Assembly: GCF_016863015.1 (NCBI RefSeq)
Contig: NZ_BOOB01000042.1
Location: 62,001 to 126,000, forward strand
Source: Microbispora amethystogenes
GTDB lineage: Bacteria; Actinomycetota; Actinomycetes; Streptosporangiales; Streptosporangiaceae
Length of the DNA: 64,000 nucleotides
Direction: 5' to 3'
In this document: positions 41,838 through 50,505 of the stretch, piece by piece
Layout of the letters: each line of letters begins with the position of its first letter
Position numbering within the stretch: the first letter of the stretch is position 1
Program-made: the position numbers and the translations under genes
The notes under the pieces: generated by a model
What the model saw: the letters and a program-made list of their open reading frames with translations, nothing else
Database searches by the model: none
Told to the model about the DNA's origin: nothing

Positions 41838-44279
41838 GTGGGCAACACCGGGGAGGGCCCGATCGGGGAGGGCTCGGCCGAGGGGGGTCCGGGCGAGGGA
41901 AGCACCGTCGCGCCGGGTGCGGCGCACGGCGGCGCGGCCGGGGCAGGCGGGGGCGGCGCACACGGAGACTCGGGGGACGGTGGTGGACGGCCGAGACGCC
42001 GTGGACGCCGGCGGCTTCCGCGCGTCCTGCTCGTCTGCCTCGCCACCTCGATCGCCGGGCTGGTCGTGTTCCTCGCCGTCGTGTGGGCGCTGACCCCTAT
42101 TCCGGGCGGCACCCAGGAGCTGGCGACCGCCCAGGGATCGGTGATCTACTACCGGGACGGCAAGACCGTCCTCGCCACCGAGGGCGTCAACCGCAAGAAC
42201 GTGCCGCTCTCACGGGTGCCCAAGGTGGTCAGGGACGCCGTGATCGCCGCCGAGAACCGCACCTTCTACCGGGACCAGGGCGTCTCCGTGCAGGGCACGG
42301 CGCGCGCCCTCTGGTCGACGGTCACCGGCAAGCAGCTTCAGGGCGGCTCCACGATCACCCAGCAGATGGTCCGCAACTACTACAGCGGCCTCGGCCAGGA
42401 ACGCTCCGTCGGGCGCAAGCTCAAGGAGATCATGATCGCGCTCAAGGTGGATCGCTCCAAGCCGAAAGACTGGGTGCTGGAGCGCTACCTCAACACGATC
42501 TACTTCGGCCGCGGGGCGTACGGCATCCAGGCCGCCTCCCGCGCCTACTTCGACAAGGACGTGCAGAACCTCACGCCGGCGGAGGGGGCCTACCTCGCCG
42601 CCGTGATCCAGCAGCCCACCCGTTTCGCCGATCCGACCGGCGCCGCGCTCGACGCGGTCAGGGCGCGGTGGGCGTCGGTGATCCAGGGCATGCGCGAGAT
42701 CGGCGCGATCAGCCGCGAGGAGGCCGGGGCGCAGACGTTCCCCACGCTCGCCAGGCAGCGGCCGCCGCTGTCCCTGGGCGGCCAGAACGGCTATATGCTC
42801 GCGCAGGTGCGGGCCGAGCTCAACCGGCTGGGCTTCACCGACGAGGACATCAACCACGGCGGCCTCAAGGTCACCACGACGTTCGACAAGAAGCTCATGT
42901 CCCTCGCCGCCGAAGCGGTGAGGTCGGTGCTGCCCGACGGCACCCCGAAGAAGGTCCGCACCGGCCTCGCGGCCGTCGACCCCGGCACCGGTGAGGTCGT
43001 CGCCTTCTACGGCGGGCGATACGAGACCAACCAGTACGACAACGCCTTCTCCGCCAAGGTCCAGGCCGGGTCGACCTTCAAGCCCTACACGCTGGCCGCG
43101 GCGCTCGAAGCCGGATACGGGCTCGACACGCTGGTGTACGGCAACTCGCCCATCACCATCGGGTCCGCGAGCATCCCCAACTCCGGCGGCAGGTCGTACG
43201 GCCCGGCGATTCCGCTGGCCCAGGCCACGCAATATTCGGTCAACACCGCCTTCGTCGACCTCGGGCAGCGGATCGGCCTCGACAAGGTCGTCGCGGCGGC
43301 CCGGGCGGCCGGCATCCCCGAGGCGCAGCTCGCCCCCCACGCGAAGGCCGCCACGCTCCCGCTCGGGGTGGCGTCGGTGAGCGCCGTGCAGCAGGCCTCC
43401 GGGTTCGCCACCTTCGCCGCAGGGGGGATCCACCGCGAGGCCCACGTGGTCAGGTCCGTCACCGACGGCAGCGGGCTCGTTCGCACGTTCTCGCCGCCCG
43501 GCACCCGGGCCTTCAGCGAGAACACCGCCGCCGACACGACGTACGCGCTGGAGCAGGTCGTGCTGAACGGCACCGGCACGGCCGCGCGGCTGTGGGACCG
43601 TCCGGCGGCCGGCAAGACCGGCACCACCGACGAGTCGGCCGCGGTCTGGTTCTCCGGGTACGTCCCGCAACTGGCGGTCGCCGTCGACATGTTCCGCGAC
43701 GACAACAAGCCGGTGACCGTCCCCGGATACGGCGAGTTGTACGGCGGCACGCTTCCCGCGGAGATCTGGAAGACCTTCGTGGGCGCCGCCATGGAGGGCA
43801 AGCCGGTGAAGGAGTTCCCCGAGCCGGTCACCTGGAACCCCTACTACTCCTGGGACTACGGCAGGGCCACGCCCCAGCCCAGCGGCGATCCCAACGCCAT
43901 CCCGATGGACCCCTCGGGCACCTTCCCGCCGTACGGGCCGGGGGCGCCGGGGCTGCCTCCCGGCGCGCCCGGAGACGAGGAGCAGCCCGGCGGAACGGGC
44001 CCGGAGGGCACGGGCCAGGACGGCGGCGGTCCGGAGCGCGGCGGCGGCGCCAACAACCTGCGCCCGAACGGCCTCCTCCCAGACGATCTTCGCCCGAACG
44101 ACCCGGGCCGGGCCGACGACGGGGGGAGCGCGCCGGGCGGGCCCGGCACCGGGCAGGACGCCCCCGCACCCGGCGGCGCCGACCGCACGGGGGCTGACCG
44201 CACGGGCGCGGGCACCGGCGGCACCGGCACGGGCGGCAGGAGGAGCACCGGCGGAGCCCCGGCGGGCCTACTGCCCTAA
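41838..44279 (+). CDS. Bifunctional penicillin-binding protein (class A PBP)
   Basis: About 813-residue peptidoglycan synthase. A Gly/Ser-rich and basic cytoplasmic N-terminus precedes one membrane helix (LLVCLATSIAGLVVFLAVVW). The GT51 glycosyltransferase domain has AAENRTFYRDQGV, QGGSTITQQMVRNYY and RKLKEIMIALKVD. The transpeptidase has SxxK in AGSTFKPY, SVN in QYSVNTAF, and KTGTT. The C-terminal 150 residues are a Pro/Gly-rich extracytoplasmic tail without a PASTA domain. The start is uncertain: GTG at 41838 and GTG at 41724 are in frame, neither with a good Shine-Dalgarno. Confidence 0.93.
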   Translation: MGNTGEGPIGEGSAEGGPGEGSTVAPGAAHGGAAGAGGGGAHGDSGDGGGRPRRRGRRRLPRVLLVCLATSIAGLVVFLAVVWALTPIPGGTQELATAQGSVIYYRDGKTVLATEGVNRKNVPLSRVPKVVRDAVIAAENRTFYRDQGVSVQGTARALWSTVTGKQLQGGSTITQQMVRNYYSGLGQERSVGRKLKEIMIALKVDRSKPKDWVLERYLNTIYFGRGAYGIQAASRAYFDKDVQNLTPAEGAYLAAVIQQPTRFADPTGAALDAVRARWASVIQGMREIGAISREEAGAQTFPTLARQRPPLSLGGQNGYMLAQVRAELNRLGFTDEDINHGGLKVTTTFDKKLMSLAAEAVRSVLPDGTPKKVRTGLAAVDPGTGEVVAFYGGRYETNQYDNAFSAKVQAGSTFKPYTLAAALEAGYGLDTLVYGNSPITIGSASIPNSGGRSYGPAIPLAQATQYSVNTAFVDLGQRIGLDKVVAAARAAGIPEAQLAPHAKAATLPLGVASVSAVQQASGFATFAAGGIHREAHVVRSVTDGSGLVRTFSPPGTRAFSENTAADTTYALEQVVLNGTGTAARLWDRPAAGKTGTTDESAAVWFSGYVPQLAVAVDMFRDDNKPVTVPGYGELYGGTLPAEIWKTFVGAAMEGKPVKEFPEPVTWNPYYSWDYGRATPQPSGDPNAIPMDPSGTFPPYGPGAPGLPPGAPGDEEQPGGTGPEGTGQDGGGPERGGGANNLRPNGLLPDDLRPNDPGRADDGGSAPGGPGTGQDAPAPGGADRTGADRTGAGTGGTGTGGRRSTGGAPAGLLP

Positions 44280-44282
44280 CCG

Positions 44283-44300
44283 CCGGGCGGATCTGCCCGG
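44283..44300 (+). terminator. Hairpin after the PBP gene
   Basis: CCGGGC-GGATCT-GCCCGG, 6-bp perfect stem immediately after the stop. The rest of the 194-bp convergent gap shows nothing I can support. Confidence 0.45.
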
Positions 44301-44473
44301 ACGGAGCGGTGTCTGGAATGGTGCGTCACGAGGCGGAGAGGCCACGGCGGAGATGCCGGCAAGGACGGCCCCCGGGTCGGGCGACGCCGCGCGGTGCCGC
44401 TCCGGTCGACGCGACTCGGGCGATCGGCCGGGGCGATGGGCCGGGGGTATCGGCAGGGGGCGTCGGCCCCGCG

Positions 44474-46516
44474 TCAGTTGGCCAGTTCGGCCCGTAGCTC
44501 GGCGGGGGTGGTCACCGGCGCCCGGCAGGTGAAGCGGCGGCACACGTAGGCCGCGGGGGAACCGCCGATCATGCCGCGTCCCTCCAGCAGCGGCACGTCC
44601 ACTGATCCGGCGTCGCCTGATCCGTCGTCCACCGATCCGTCGCCCACCGATCCGTTGCCGGCGGATCCGTCGCCGAGGGCGACCACCAGGCCCGGCGCCC
44701 CGGACAGCAGGGCCGCCCGGTGCAGCGCCCGAGTGCGGGCGTCGCCGGGCGGGCCGACGATCGCCACCTCAACCGGCCCGCGCAGGGCGGCCTCCGCCAC
44801 CGCGAGACCCCATCCGGCGAAGCGGGCGTACCGCCCGGCCAGCGTGGAGACCGCGCCGAGCGCGGCCTCGGCCGCCTCCCGGTGCCGGGCCGAACCGGTC
44901 AGCGCGGCGTACGACAGCAGCGCGCCCGCCGCCGCGAACCGCCCGGACGGGGTGGCGTTGTCGGTGGGGTCCGCGGGCCGCTGGAAAAGCTGTTCGCCAT
45001 CGTCCGGGGCGTCGTAGAACCCTCCGGAACCATCGGGGAACCGGGTCAGGATGGTCTCCAGCAGGTCGCCCGCCCGGTGGAACCAGCGGCTCTCGCCGGT
45101 GACGCCGTAGAGGGCGATGAACCCCTCCGCCGTGTTCGCGTAGTCCTCCAGCATGCCGGCGTTGGTCCCCGCCCGGCCGTCGCGTGAGGTGCGCAGCAGC
45201 CGCGCCGGGGCGCGGCTCACAGTGTGCAGGTCGTCGAGCAGCACGGCCGCCTCCCGCGCCGCGTCCACCAGCACGGGCCGCTCGAAGAGCGCGCCCGCCT
45301 CGGCCAGGGCGGCGATCACCAGCCCGTTCCACGAGGCCACGATCTTGTCGTCCCGGCCCGGCCGCGGGCGCCGTTCCCGGGCGGCGCGCAGGGCCGTACG
45401 GATTCGGTCGAACCGCTCCCGATCGTCGGGGTCGGCCAGAAGCTGGAGCACCGATGTGCCGTGCTCGAACGTGCCCGTGACCTCGAACACCGAGGCCGCC
45501 CATGCGCCGTCGTCCTCTCCGAGGACCTCGCGAAGCTGCTCGGGCGTCCAGACGTAGAACAGGCCCTCGCCGTGGGTGCCGTCCGGCCCCTCGCTGTCGG
45601 CGTCGAGGGCCGAGGCGAAGCCGCCCTCCGGGGTCCGCATCTCCCGCAGCAGCCACTCGGCGGTCTCCAGCGCCACCCGCCGGGCGAGGACCGAGCCCGT
45701 CGCGCGCCACCAGTGGGCGTAGACCCGCAGCAGCAGCGCGTTGTCGTACAGCATCTTCTCGAAGTGCGGCACCACCCAGTCGGCGTCGACGGAGTAGCGG
45801 GCGAAGCCGCCGCCGAGCTGGTCGTACAGGCCGCCCCTGGCCATGGCCTCCATGGTCGCCTCGGCCATGGACACCGCCTCGGGCGTGCCGTGCCGCAGCA
45901 GGAACTCCAGAACCATGGACGGCGGGAACTTCGGCGCCCCGCCGAAGCCGCCCCGCCGTTCGTCGAAGCCCTCCGCGAGGTTCCGTACGGCGAGGGCGAG
46001 CGTGCCGGCGTCCGGCAGCGGGCCCGACGGCACCCCGGTCTGCCCGCCGAGTGCCTCCACCACCTTCGCGCCCTGGGTCAGCACGCCCTCCCGGTCCTGC
46101 CGCCAGGCCTCCGAGACGGCCTGCAGCAGCCGGTGGAAGTGCGGCCGGGGAAAGTAGGTCCCGGCGTAGAACGGATGCCCCTCCGGCGTGGCGAACACCG
46201 TCATCGGCCAGCCGCCCTGCCCGGTCATCGCCTGGACGGCGCCCATGTAGACGGCGTCCACGTCGGGGCGTTCCTCGCGGTCGACCTTCACGTTGACGAA
46301 CAGGTCGTTCATCTGCCGCGCGGTGGGCTCGTCCTCGAACGACTCGTGTGCCATGACATGACACCAGTGACACGCCGAGTAGCCGACGCTGATCAGCAGG
46401 GGGACGTCACGCCTGCGCGCCTCCGCGAACGCCTCCTCGCCCCACGGAAACCAGTCCACCGGGTTGTCCACGTGTTGCAGGAGGTAAGGAGAGGTCTCGC
46501 CGCCCAGCCGGTTCAT
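44474..46516 (-). CDS. DUF255/YyaL thioredoxin-domain protein
   Basis: A 680-residue protein of the SSP411/YyaL family: an N-terminal thioredoxin-like domain with the active-site CHWCH motif (Cys49, Cys52) in [18 protein letters not shown], followed by an (alpha/alpha)6 glycosidase-like region ([47 protein letters not shown]). Enzymatic role is not established. Near the C-terminus, Gly/Asp/Ser repeats are encoded by five 15-bp units. ATG at 46516 starts the conserved [14 protein letters not shown] segment. Divergent from a conserved hypothetical gene. Confidence 0.92.
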   Translation of the reverse strand: MNRLGGETSPYLLQHVDNPVDWFPWGEEAFAEARRRDVPLLISVGYSACHWCHVMAHESFEDEPTARQMNDLFVNVKVDREERPDVDAVYMGAVQAMTGQGGWPMTVFATPEGHPFYAGTYFPRPHFHRLLQAVSEAWRQDREGVLTQGAKVVEALGGQTGVPSGPLPDAGTLALAVRNLAEGFDERRGGFGGAPKFPPSMVLEFLLRHGTPEAVSMAEATMEAMARGGLYDQLGGGFARYSVDADWVVPHFEKMLYDNALLLRVYAHWWRATGSVLARRVALETAEWLLREMRTPEGGFASALDADSEGPDGTHGEGLFYVWTPEQLREVLGEDDGAWAASVFEVTGTFEHGTSVLQLLADPDDRERFDRIRTALRAARERRPRPGRDDKIVASWNGLVIAALAEAGALFERPVLVDAAREAAVLLDDLHTVSRAPARLLRTSRDGRAGTNAGMLEDYANTAEGFIALYGVTGESRWFHRAGDLLETILTRFPDGSGGFYDAPDDGEQLFQRPADPTDNATPSGRFAAAGALLSYAALTGSARHREAAEAALGAVSTLAGRYARFAGWGLAVAEAALRGPVEVAIVGPPGDARTRALHRAALLSGAPGLVVALGDGSAGNGSVGDGSVDDGSGDAGSVDVPLLEGRGMIGGSPAAYVCRRFTCRAPVTTPAELRAELAN
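44604..44678 (-). repeat. 5 x 15-bp in-frame tandem repeat in the DUF255 gene
   Basis: Units beginning GATCCG on the + strand at 44604, 44619, 44634, 44649 and 44664, encoding Gly/Asp/Asn/Ser pentads on the minus strand. The third gene in this window with a 15-bp period. Confidence 0.8.
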
Positions 46517-46654
46517 ACGGCCAGCCTCTCACACGCTCAGAAAGGCCCTACGCGAGTGCGGCTCACGGGGATGCTTGGCGACGTCGCGTCCGGGAAACGG
46601 CCCGGAGGGAACGCGCGGGGGGAACGCGGGGATGTGTTCGGGCGCGTCCGGGCG

Positions 46655-46668
46655 TAGGCTCACAGGAC
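46655..46668 (+). promoter_or_regulatory. TAGGCT box for the leaderless gene at 46669
   Basis: TAGGCT (46655-46660) lies 8 nt before the GTG; there is no Shine-Dalgarno. Confidence 0.35.
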
Positions 46669-47832
46669 GTGGGCTTGGATCTGGACTTCGCGGTCAGGCA
46701 CTCGGGACGCCCGGCGGCCGCCATGACGCGGCGGGACGTCGCCCGGGTGCTGCTGGCCGTGCCGTCCGGGCAGGCCCTGGTCGCCCTTCCCGACCTGCGG
46801 CGGCAGTTGCTCGCCGCGGGCAATCCGTTGTCGGTCGCGTTCTGGGAGTCCGCCAAGGCGGTGCTGACCAGCATCGAGTCGGGCGTGGCCACGGTGGGCG
46901 AGGTGCAGCGCTGGCTGGAGTCCAGCGGGACCGAGCCGATCATGCTCACCCGCAGCTACTTCCTGTGGCCCGAGGAGAGTGAGCGCGGCCCGGTGGCCAC
47001 CGAGATGTACGAGCGGCTGGTCGAGTTCCTGGAGGAGCGCCTGGCGGCCGGGGAGATCGACGCGGACGCGCTGGCCGCCGGAGACCCCGGGGCCCGCCAC
47101 GCCTACGAGGAACTCCAGGAAAGCTGGCTCGGCACGCCGCTTCCCGACGGCCGGGTGCCCAACGTCGTGGTCAACGACGAGCAGGACAAGGAGCTGTACG
47201 CCGCCTGGGACGAGGAGGAGGCCTTCGCGCTGAGCGAGCTGCGGCGGGTGCTCGACGACCTGCCCGAGCCGCCCTTCCCCGAGGCCGACCTCCGTATGGC
47301 CGCCCGGCGGCTGCGTGTCACCCTGGGCCGGCCCGGCTATCCCGGCAACGTGCTGCGCGCGTGCGCCGGCCTGGAGGAGGGCGATCTGCCGGAACGGGAC
47401 GAGGACCTGTGGCTCACGGTCGCCGCCGGGATCGCCGCGCCGATCTCCGACCTTCCGGACGAGGAGGACGCCGCCCGGTTCTTCGACATGGAGGGCGACC
47501 TCAGCCACGAGGACTCGATACTGGCCTCGCTGTGCGCCATCCACCACGCCGACTGGCTCGCCTCGGTGATCACCCTCGTCCGGTACGGCCCCGGCGTGCT
47601 CGCCTCACCCGAGCGGATCGCCCGGTTCATCGCCGACTCCGAGGACGTCGACGTCGACCCGGACGAGCCGGAGGACCTGGAGGCGACGGAGATGCTCTTC
47701 ACGGCGGTCACCCCGCTGTGGGCGCATCTCGGCATCGTGGACCGGGCGGAGGTGCTGACCCCGCTCGGCTGGTGGGGCCTGCCCAAGGCGCTGGAGCGCG
47801 CCTGGTCCTCCGGCCCCGCCCTGCCCGACTGA
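46669..47832 (+). CDS. Conserved actinobacterial hypothetical protein
   Basis: I do not recognise a named family for this 387-residue protein. It is acidic (EEEAFALSELRRVLDDLPEP, DEEDAARFFDMEGDLSHED, DVDVDPDEPEDLEATEM), apparently soluble and largely helical, with no signal peptide or membrane segment. The even charge pattern and normal codon usage support a real gene. It is likely read from a leaderless promoter. It is divergent from the DUF255 gene and convergent with the GNAT gene; neither indicates its role. Confidence 0.8.
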   Translation: MGLDLDFAVRHSGRPAAAMTRRDVARVLLAVPSGQALVALPDLRRQLLAAGNPLSVAFWESAKAVLTSIESGVATVGEVQRWLESSGTEPIMLTRSYFLWPEESERGPVATEMYERLVEFLEERLAAGEIDADALAAGDPGARHAYEELQESWLGTPLPDGRVPNVVVNDEQDKELYAAWDEEEAFALSELRRVLDDLPEPPFPEADLRMAARRLRVTLGRPGYPGNVLRACAGLEEGDLPERDEDLWLTVAAGIAAPISDLPDEEDAARFFDMEGDLSHEDSILASLCAIHHADWLASVITLVRYGPGVLASPERIARFIADSEDVDVDPDEPEDLEATEMLFTAVTPLWAHLGIVDRAEVLTPLGWWGLPKALERAWSSGPALPD

Positions 47833-47858
47833 CGGCCCCGCCCTGCCCGACTGACACT

Positions 47859-48176
47859 TCACCCGGCCGTGTCGACCAGGTTCCGGTAGTCGTCGTCCAC
47901 CAGGTCGCGGTACTCCGGATTGCGCTGGATGTACCAGGCCACGAACGAGCACAGGGGCACCACGCTCAGCCCCGCCGTACGCGCGCCGTCGAGGGCGGCG
48001 CCCACCAGATGGCCGCCCAGCCCCCGGCCCTCGTACTCGCCGCGCACCTCGGTGTGCGTGAAGACCATCGCGCCGTCCCGCATCCGGTACTGCGCGAACC
48101 CGGCGACCACCCCGTCGACCAGGATCTCGTAGCGCGACGCGGCCGGGTCGGCGACGACCTCGACGGCCGCGCTCAC
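47859..48176 (-). CDS. GNAT-family N-acetyltransferase, short YjdJ/Gtn type
   Basis: A 105-residue single-domain acetyltransferase. It contains YEILVDGVVAGFAQYR, the beta-bulge strand MVFTHTEV and the acetyl-CoA loop RGEYEGRGLGGHLV, then PLCSFVAWYIQRNPEY. This is the compact Gcn5-related type found with small membrane proteins in actinobacteria. GTG at 48176 overlaps the stop of the upstream small gene by GTGA, indicating coupling. Substrate unknown. Confidence 0.85.
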   Translation of the reverse strand: MSAAVEVVADPAASRYEILVDGVVAGFAQYRMRDGAMVFTHTEVRGEYEGRGLGGHLVGAALDGARTAGLSVVPLCSFVAWYIQRNPEYRDLVDDDYRNLVDTAG

Positions 48177-48340
48177 GCGTCCGGTCCGTTCCCGTGCCGT
48201 TCGTCCTCGCGGCGGTCGTCCGGCACCTGGATCTTCCTCATCTGCTTGTTCATGTTCTTCAGCAGGAGGAACAGGGCGACGCCGATCGCGGCGACGACGA
48301 GGAAGCCCAGGAGACCCGGCCCGTAGCTGTTTGCGTCCAC
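48173..48340 (-). CDS. Small single-pass membrane protein (55 aa)
   Basis: A 55-residue protein beginning MDANSYGPGLLGFLVVAAIG: one membrane helix (about 8-27), then a Lys/Arg-rich linker (NMNKQMRKIQVP) and a hydrophilic tail with many Asp/Arg. It starts at GTG 48340 and its TGA overlaps the GNAT start. mca ends at 48350 upstream of it is on the same strand, so mca, this gene and GNAT may form one operon. Such small proteins next to mca are frequent in actinobacteria; function unknown. Confidence 0.75.
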   Translation of the reverse strand: MDANSYGPGLLGFLVVAAIGVALFLLLKNMNKQMRKIQVPDDRREDERHGNGPDA

Positions 48341-48349
48341 CCGACCAGC

Positions 48350-49243
48350 TTACGAGCGGGCAGGGGTGGCCTCCGCGTGGATCCCGGTGAACAGGTCGTC
48401 CTCCGGCAGCGTGGTGTCCACCAGCGACCGCGCGAGGTGGTAGTCCTCGGTCGGCCAGACCTCCTCCTGGAGATCCCTCGGGCAGACGAACCAGAAGCCG
48501 TCGGGGTCGACCTGGGTGGCGTGCGCCAGCAGGGCGAGATCGCGGAGCTCGAAGTAGTCCGCGCACGGCACCCTGGTCGTGACCTCCCACTTCTCCGGGC
48601 GGTCCTCCCAGCGGGCGATCCAGTCGGCGTACGGCGAGCCGATGCCGCGCTCGGTCATCGCATTGTGCAGCGCCTCGAACCGCTCCCTGGTGAAGCCCAT
48701 GTGGTAGTAGAGCTTCAGCGGCTGCCACGGCTCGCCGGTGCCCGGATAGCGGTCCGGGTCGCCCGCCGCCTCGAACGCCTCGACCGACACCCGGTTGGTC
48801 ATGATGTGGTCCGGGTGCGGGTAGCCGCCGTTGTCGTCGTACGTGAGGATCACGTGCGGCCGGAACTCCCGCACGGCGGCGACGAGCGGCGCCGAGGCCG
48901 CCTCCAGCGACTGGAGCGCGAAGCAGCCCTCGGGCAGCGGCTCGTTCTCGTCCTCCGGCAGGCCGGAGTCGACGAACCCGAGGAAGCGCTGCCGTACGCC
49001 GAGGATCTCGCGGGCCTTCTCCATCTCCTGCCGGCGGACCTCGCCCATGTTCTCGAGGATGTCGGGCCGGTCCATCTTGGGATTGAGGATCGAGCCGCGT
49101 TCACCCCCCGTACAGGTGACGACGAGGACCTCCGCGCCCTCCGCGACGTAGCGGGCCATCGTGGCGGCACCCTTGCTCGACTCGTCGTCGGGGTGCGCGT
49201 GCACGGCCATCAGCCTCAACGGTGCGCTCACGGCTCTCCTCAT
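48350..49243 (-). CDS. mca: Mycothiol S-conjugate amidase
   Basis: Zinc amidase that cleaves mycothiol S-conjugates for detoxification, a hallmark of actinobacteria. About 297 residues with the PIG-L/LmbE zinc motif AHPDDE (about H17, D20), TCTGGERGSILNPKMDRPDI and GGYPHPDHIMTN. The long HATQVDPDGFWFVCPR region is characteristic of Mca rather than MshB. Start ATG 49243; GTG at 49231 (VSAPLRLMAVHAHPDDE) is also possible and closer to homologues. Divergent from the DUF4307 gene. Confidence 0.95.
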   Translation of the reverse strand: MRRAVSAPLRLMAVHAHPDDESSKGAATMARYVAEGAEVLVVTCTGGERGSILNPKMDRPDILENMGEVRRQEMEKAREILGVRQRFLGFVDSGLPEDENEPLPEGCFALQSLEAASAPLVAAVREFRPHVILTYDDNGGYPHPDHIMTNRVSVEAFEAAGDPDRYPGTGEPWQPLKLYYHMGFTRERFEALHNAMTERGIGSPYADWIARWEDRPEKWEVTTRVPCADYFELRDLALLAHATQVDPDGFWFVCPRDLQEEVWPTEDYHLARSLVDTTLPEDDLFTGIHAEATPARS

Positions 49244-49377
49244 GGTGTCCTCTGGCTGTCAAAGAGGTTAGCTTCTTAGTGACCGTGTGCACCGGACCGG
49301 CATGGCCCGCGCCGGCACGGTCCCCTGTGCGGACGATCGTCTCGCACAACACCGACAAACCTCAGGGAGATTCCGCG

Positions 49378-49803
49378 ATGCCCACCGATGAGGCCGGCGG
49401 CGGGGGGACACGCCCGGTGCTCGGCACGCCGGACGACTTCGCGCCGCGCCCGGCGCGGCCCGGCCGGCTGGTGCCGTACGTCGTGATCGCGCTGGTCGTG
49501 GCGCTGATCGCGGGCGGCTGGGGCTACGTCATGCTCCGCGCGAACGGGAATCCGGTCGTCAGCGCCCAGGTGATCACCTTCGACGCGAGCGCTTCGGACT
49601 CCGCCGTAATAACGTTCACCGTGAGCAAGCCCGCGGGCCGGGCGGCGACGTGCCGGATCCAGGCGCTCGACACCAGGCACCTGGAGGTCGGCAGCCGTGA
49701 GGTGGACGTCCCGCGGGGCCGGTCGGACCTCGAGTTCACCGAGCGGGTGAGAACAAGCGCGCAGGCCACGGCGGTACATGTCGACTACTGCGATCTCGTA
49801 TAG
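49378..49803 (+). CDS. DUF4307 membrane protein
   Basis: A 141-residue protein with a cytoplasmic N-terminus, one membrane helix (LVPYVVIALVVALIAGGWGY, about 31-50) and an extracytoplasmic beta-rich domain with two Cys (CRIQALD and DYCDLV) that could form a disulfide. This is the DUF4307 layout seen next to mca in many actinobacteria. Function unknown. ATG at 49378 has CAGGGAGA upstream. greA follows. Confidence 0.9.
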   Translation: MPTDEAGGGGTRPVLGTPDDFAPRPARPGRLVPYVVIALVVALIAGGWGYVMLRANGNPVVSAQVITFDASASDSAVITFTVSKPAGRAATCRIQALDTRHLEVGSREVDVPRGRSDLEFTERVRTSAQATAVHVDYCDLV

Positions 49804-49878
49804 TGGAATCTTTGGGGAAGCGTTCGAAGGCGTTAACTCGTTAGCCTTTCGAGTCACTTACGGAAACAAGGAGAGCCC

Positions 49879-50379
49879 GTGGCCGTCTCCCAGAACGACA
49901 ACGTCACCTGGCTGACGCAAGAGGCGTACGACCGCCTCAAGGAGGAGTACGAGTACCTTTCGGGCCCGGGTCGCACGGACATCGCCAAGAAGATCGAAGC
50001 CGCCCGGGAAGAGGGTGACCTCAGGGAGAACGGTGGCTACCACGCCGCCAAGGACGAGCAGGGCAAGATGGAGGCCCGCATCTTCCACCTCCGCCAGATC
50101 CTGGACAGCGCCAGGGTCGGTGAGGCTCCCCGCGCCGAAGGCATCGTCGGACCCGGCATGACCGTGACGGTCCGCTTCGACGGCGACGACGAGGAGGTCA
50201 CCTTCCTGCTGGCCTCCCGCGAGGAGAGCGGCGCTCCGATCGACGTCTACTCGCCGAACTCTCCCCTCGGGTCCGCGATCAACGGCAAGAAGGTCGGCGA
50301 GCAGGCGACCTACACGATGCCGAACGGCAGGCAGAACAGCGTCGAGATCCTCGAGGCCGTGCCGTACGTCGGCAACTAG
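49879..50379 (+). CDS. greA: Transcription elongation factor GreA
   Basis: A 166-residue factor that stimulates RNA polymerase to cleave backtracked RNA. The N-terminal antiparallel coiled coil (LTQEAYDRLKEEYEYLSGPG to about residue 80) includes the conserved acidic tip AREEGDLRENGGYHAAKDEQ. The C-terminal FKBP-like domain ends SPLGSAINGKKVGEQATYTM. Length is normal. AAGGAG precedes the GTG at 49879. Confidence 0.97.
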   Translation: MAVSQNDNVTWLTQEAYDRLKEEYEYLSGPGRTDIAKKIEAAREEGDLRENGGYHAAKDEQGKMEARIFHLRQILDSARVGEAPRAEGIVGPGMTVTVRFDGDDEEVTFLLASREESGAPIDVYSPNSPLGSAINGKKVGEQATYTMPNGRQNSVEILEAVPYVGN

Positions 50380-50414
50380 GGGCCGTGGCCCACAGGTCTT
50401 GTCCCTTTTCGCCC

Positions 50415-50454
50415 CGGCCGGGAATTCTGCAATCGATTGCGGTATTCCCGGCCG
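50415..50454. other. 40-bp near-perfect palindrome upstream of the NlpC/P60 gene
   Basis: Left arm 50415-50434 and right arm 50435-50454 are reverse complements with two mismatches in 20; the centre is GCAATCGATTGC. It lies 35 bp after greA and 51 bp before the hydrolase start. It may form a long RNA hairpin (terminator or leader) or a protein-binding site. Confidence 0.6.
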
Positions 50455-50505
50455 TACGGCAGTCTCGTCGTGGAACGAAGCATTCGCTGCGGAAGGGGTG
50501 AGATC

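Noticed and set aside
50380-50505. c-di-AMP (ydaO-type) riboswitch upstream of the NlpC/P60 gene
   Set aside because: The conserved ydaO core segments are not visible; the region is dominated by a single long palindrome and is too short.
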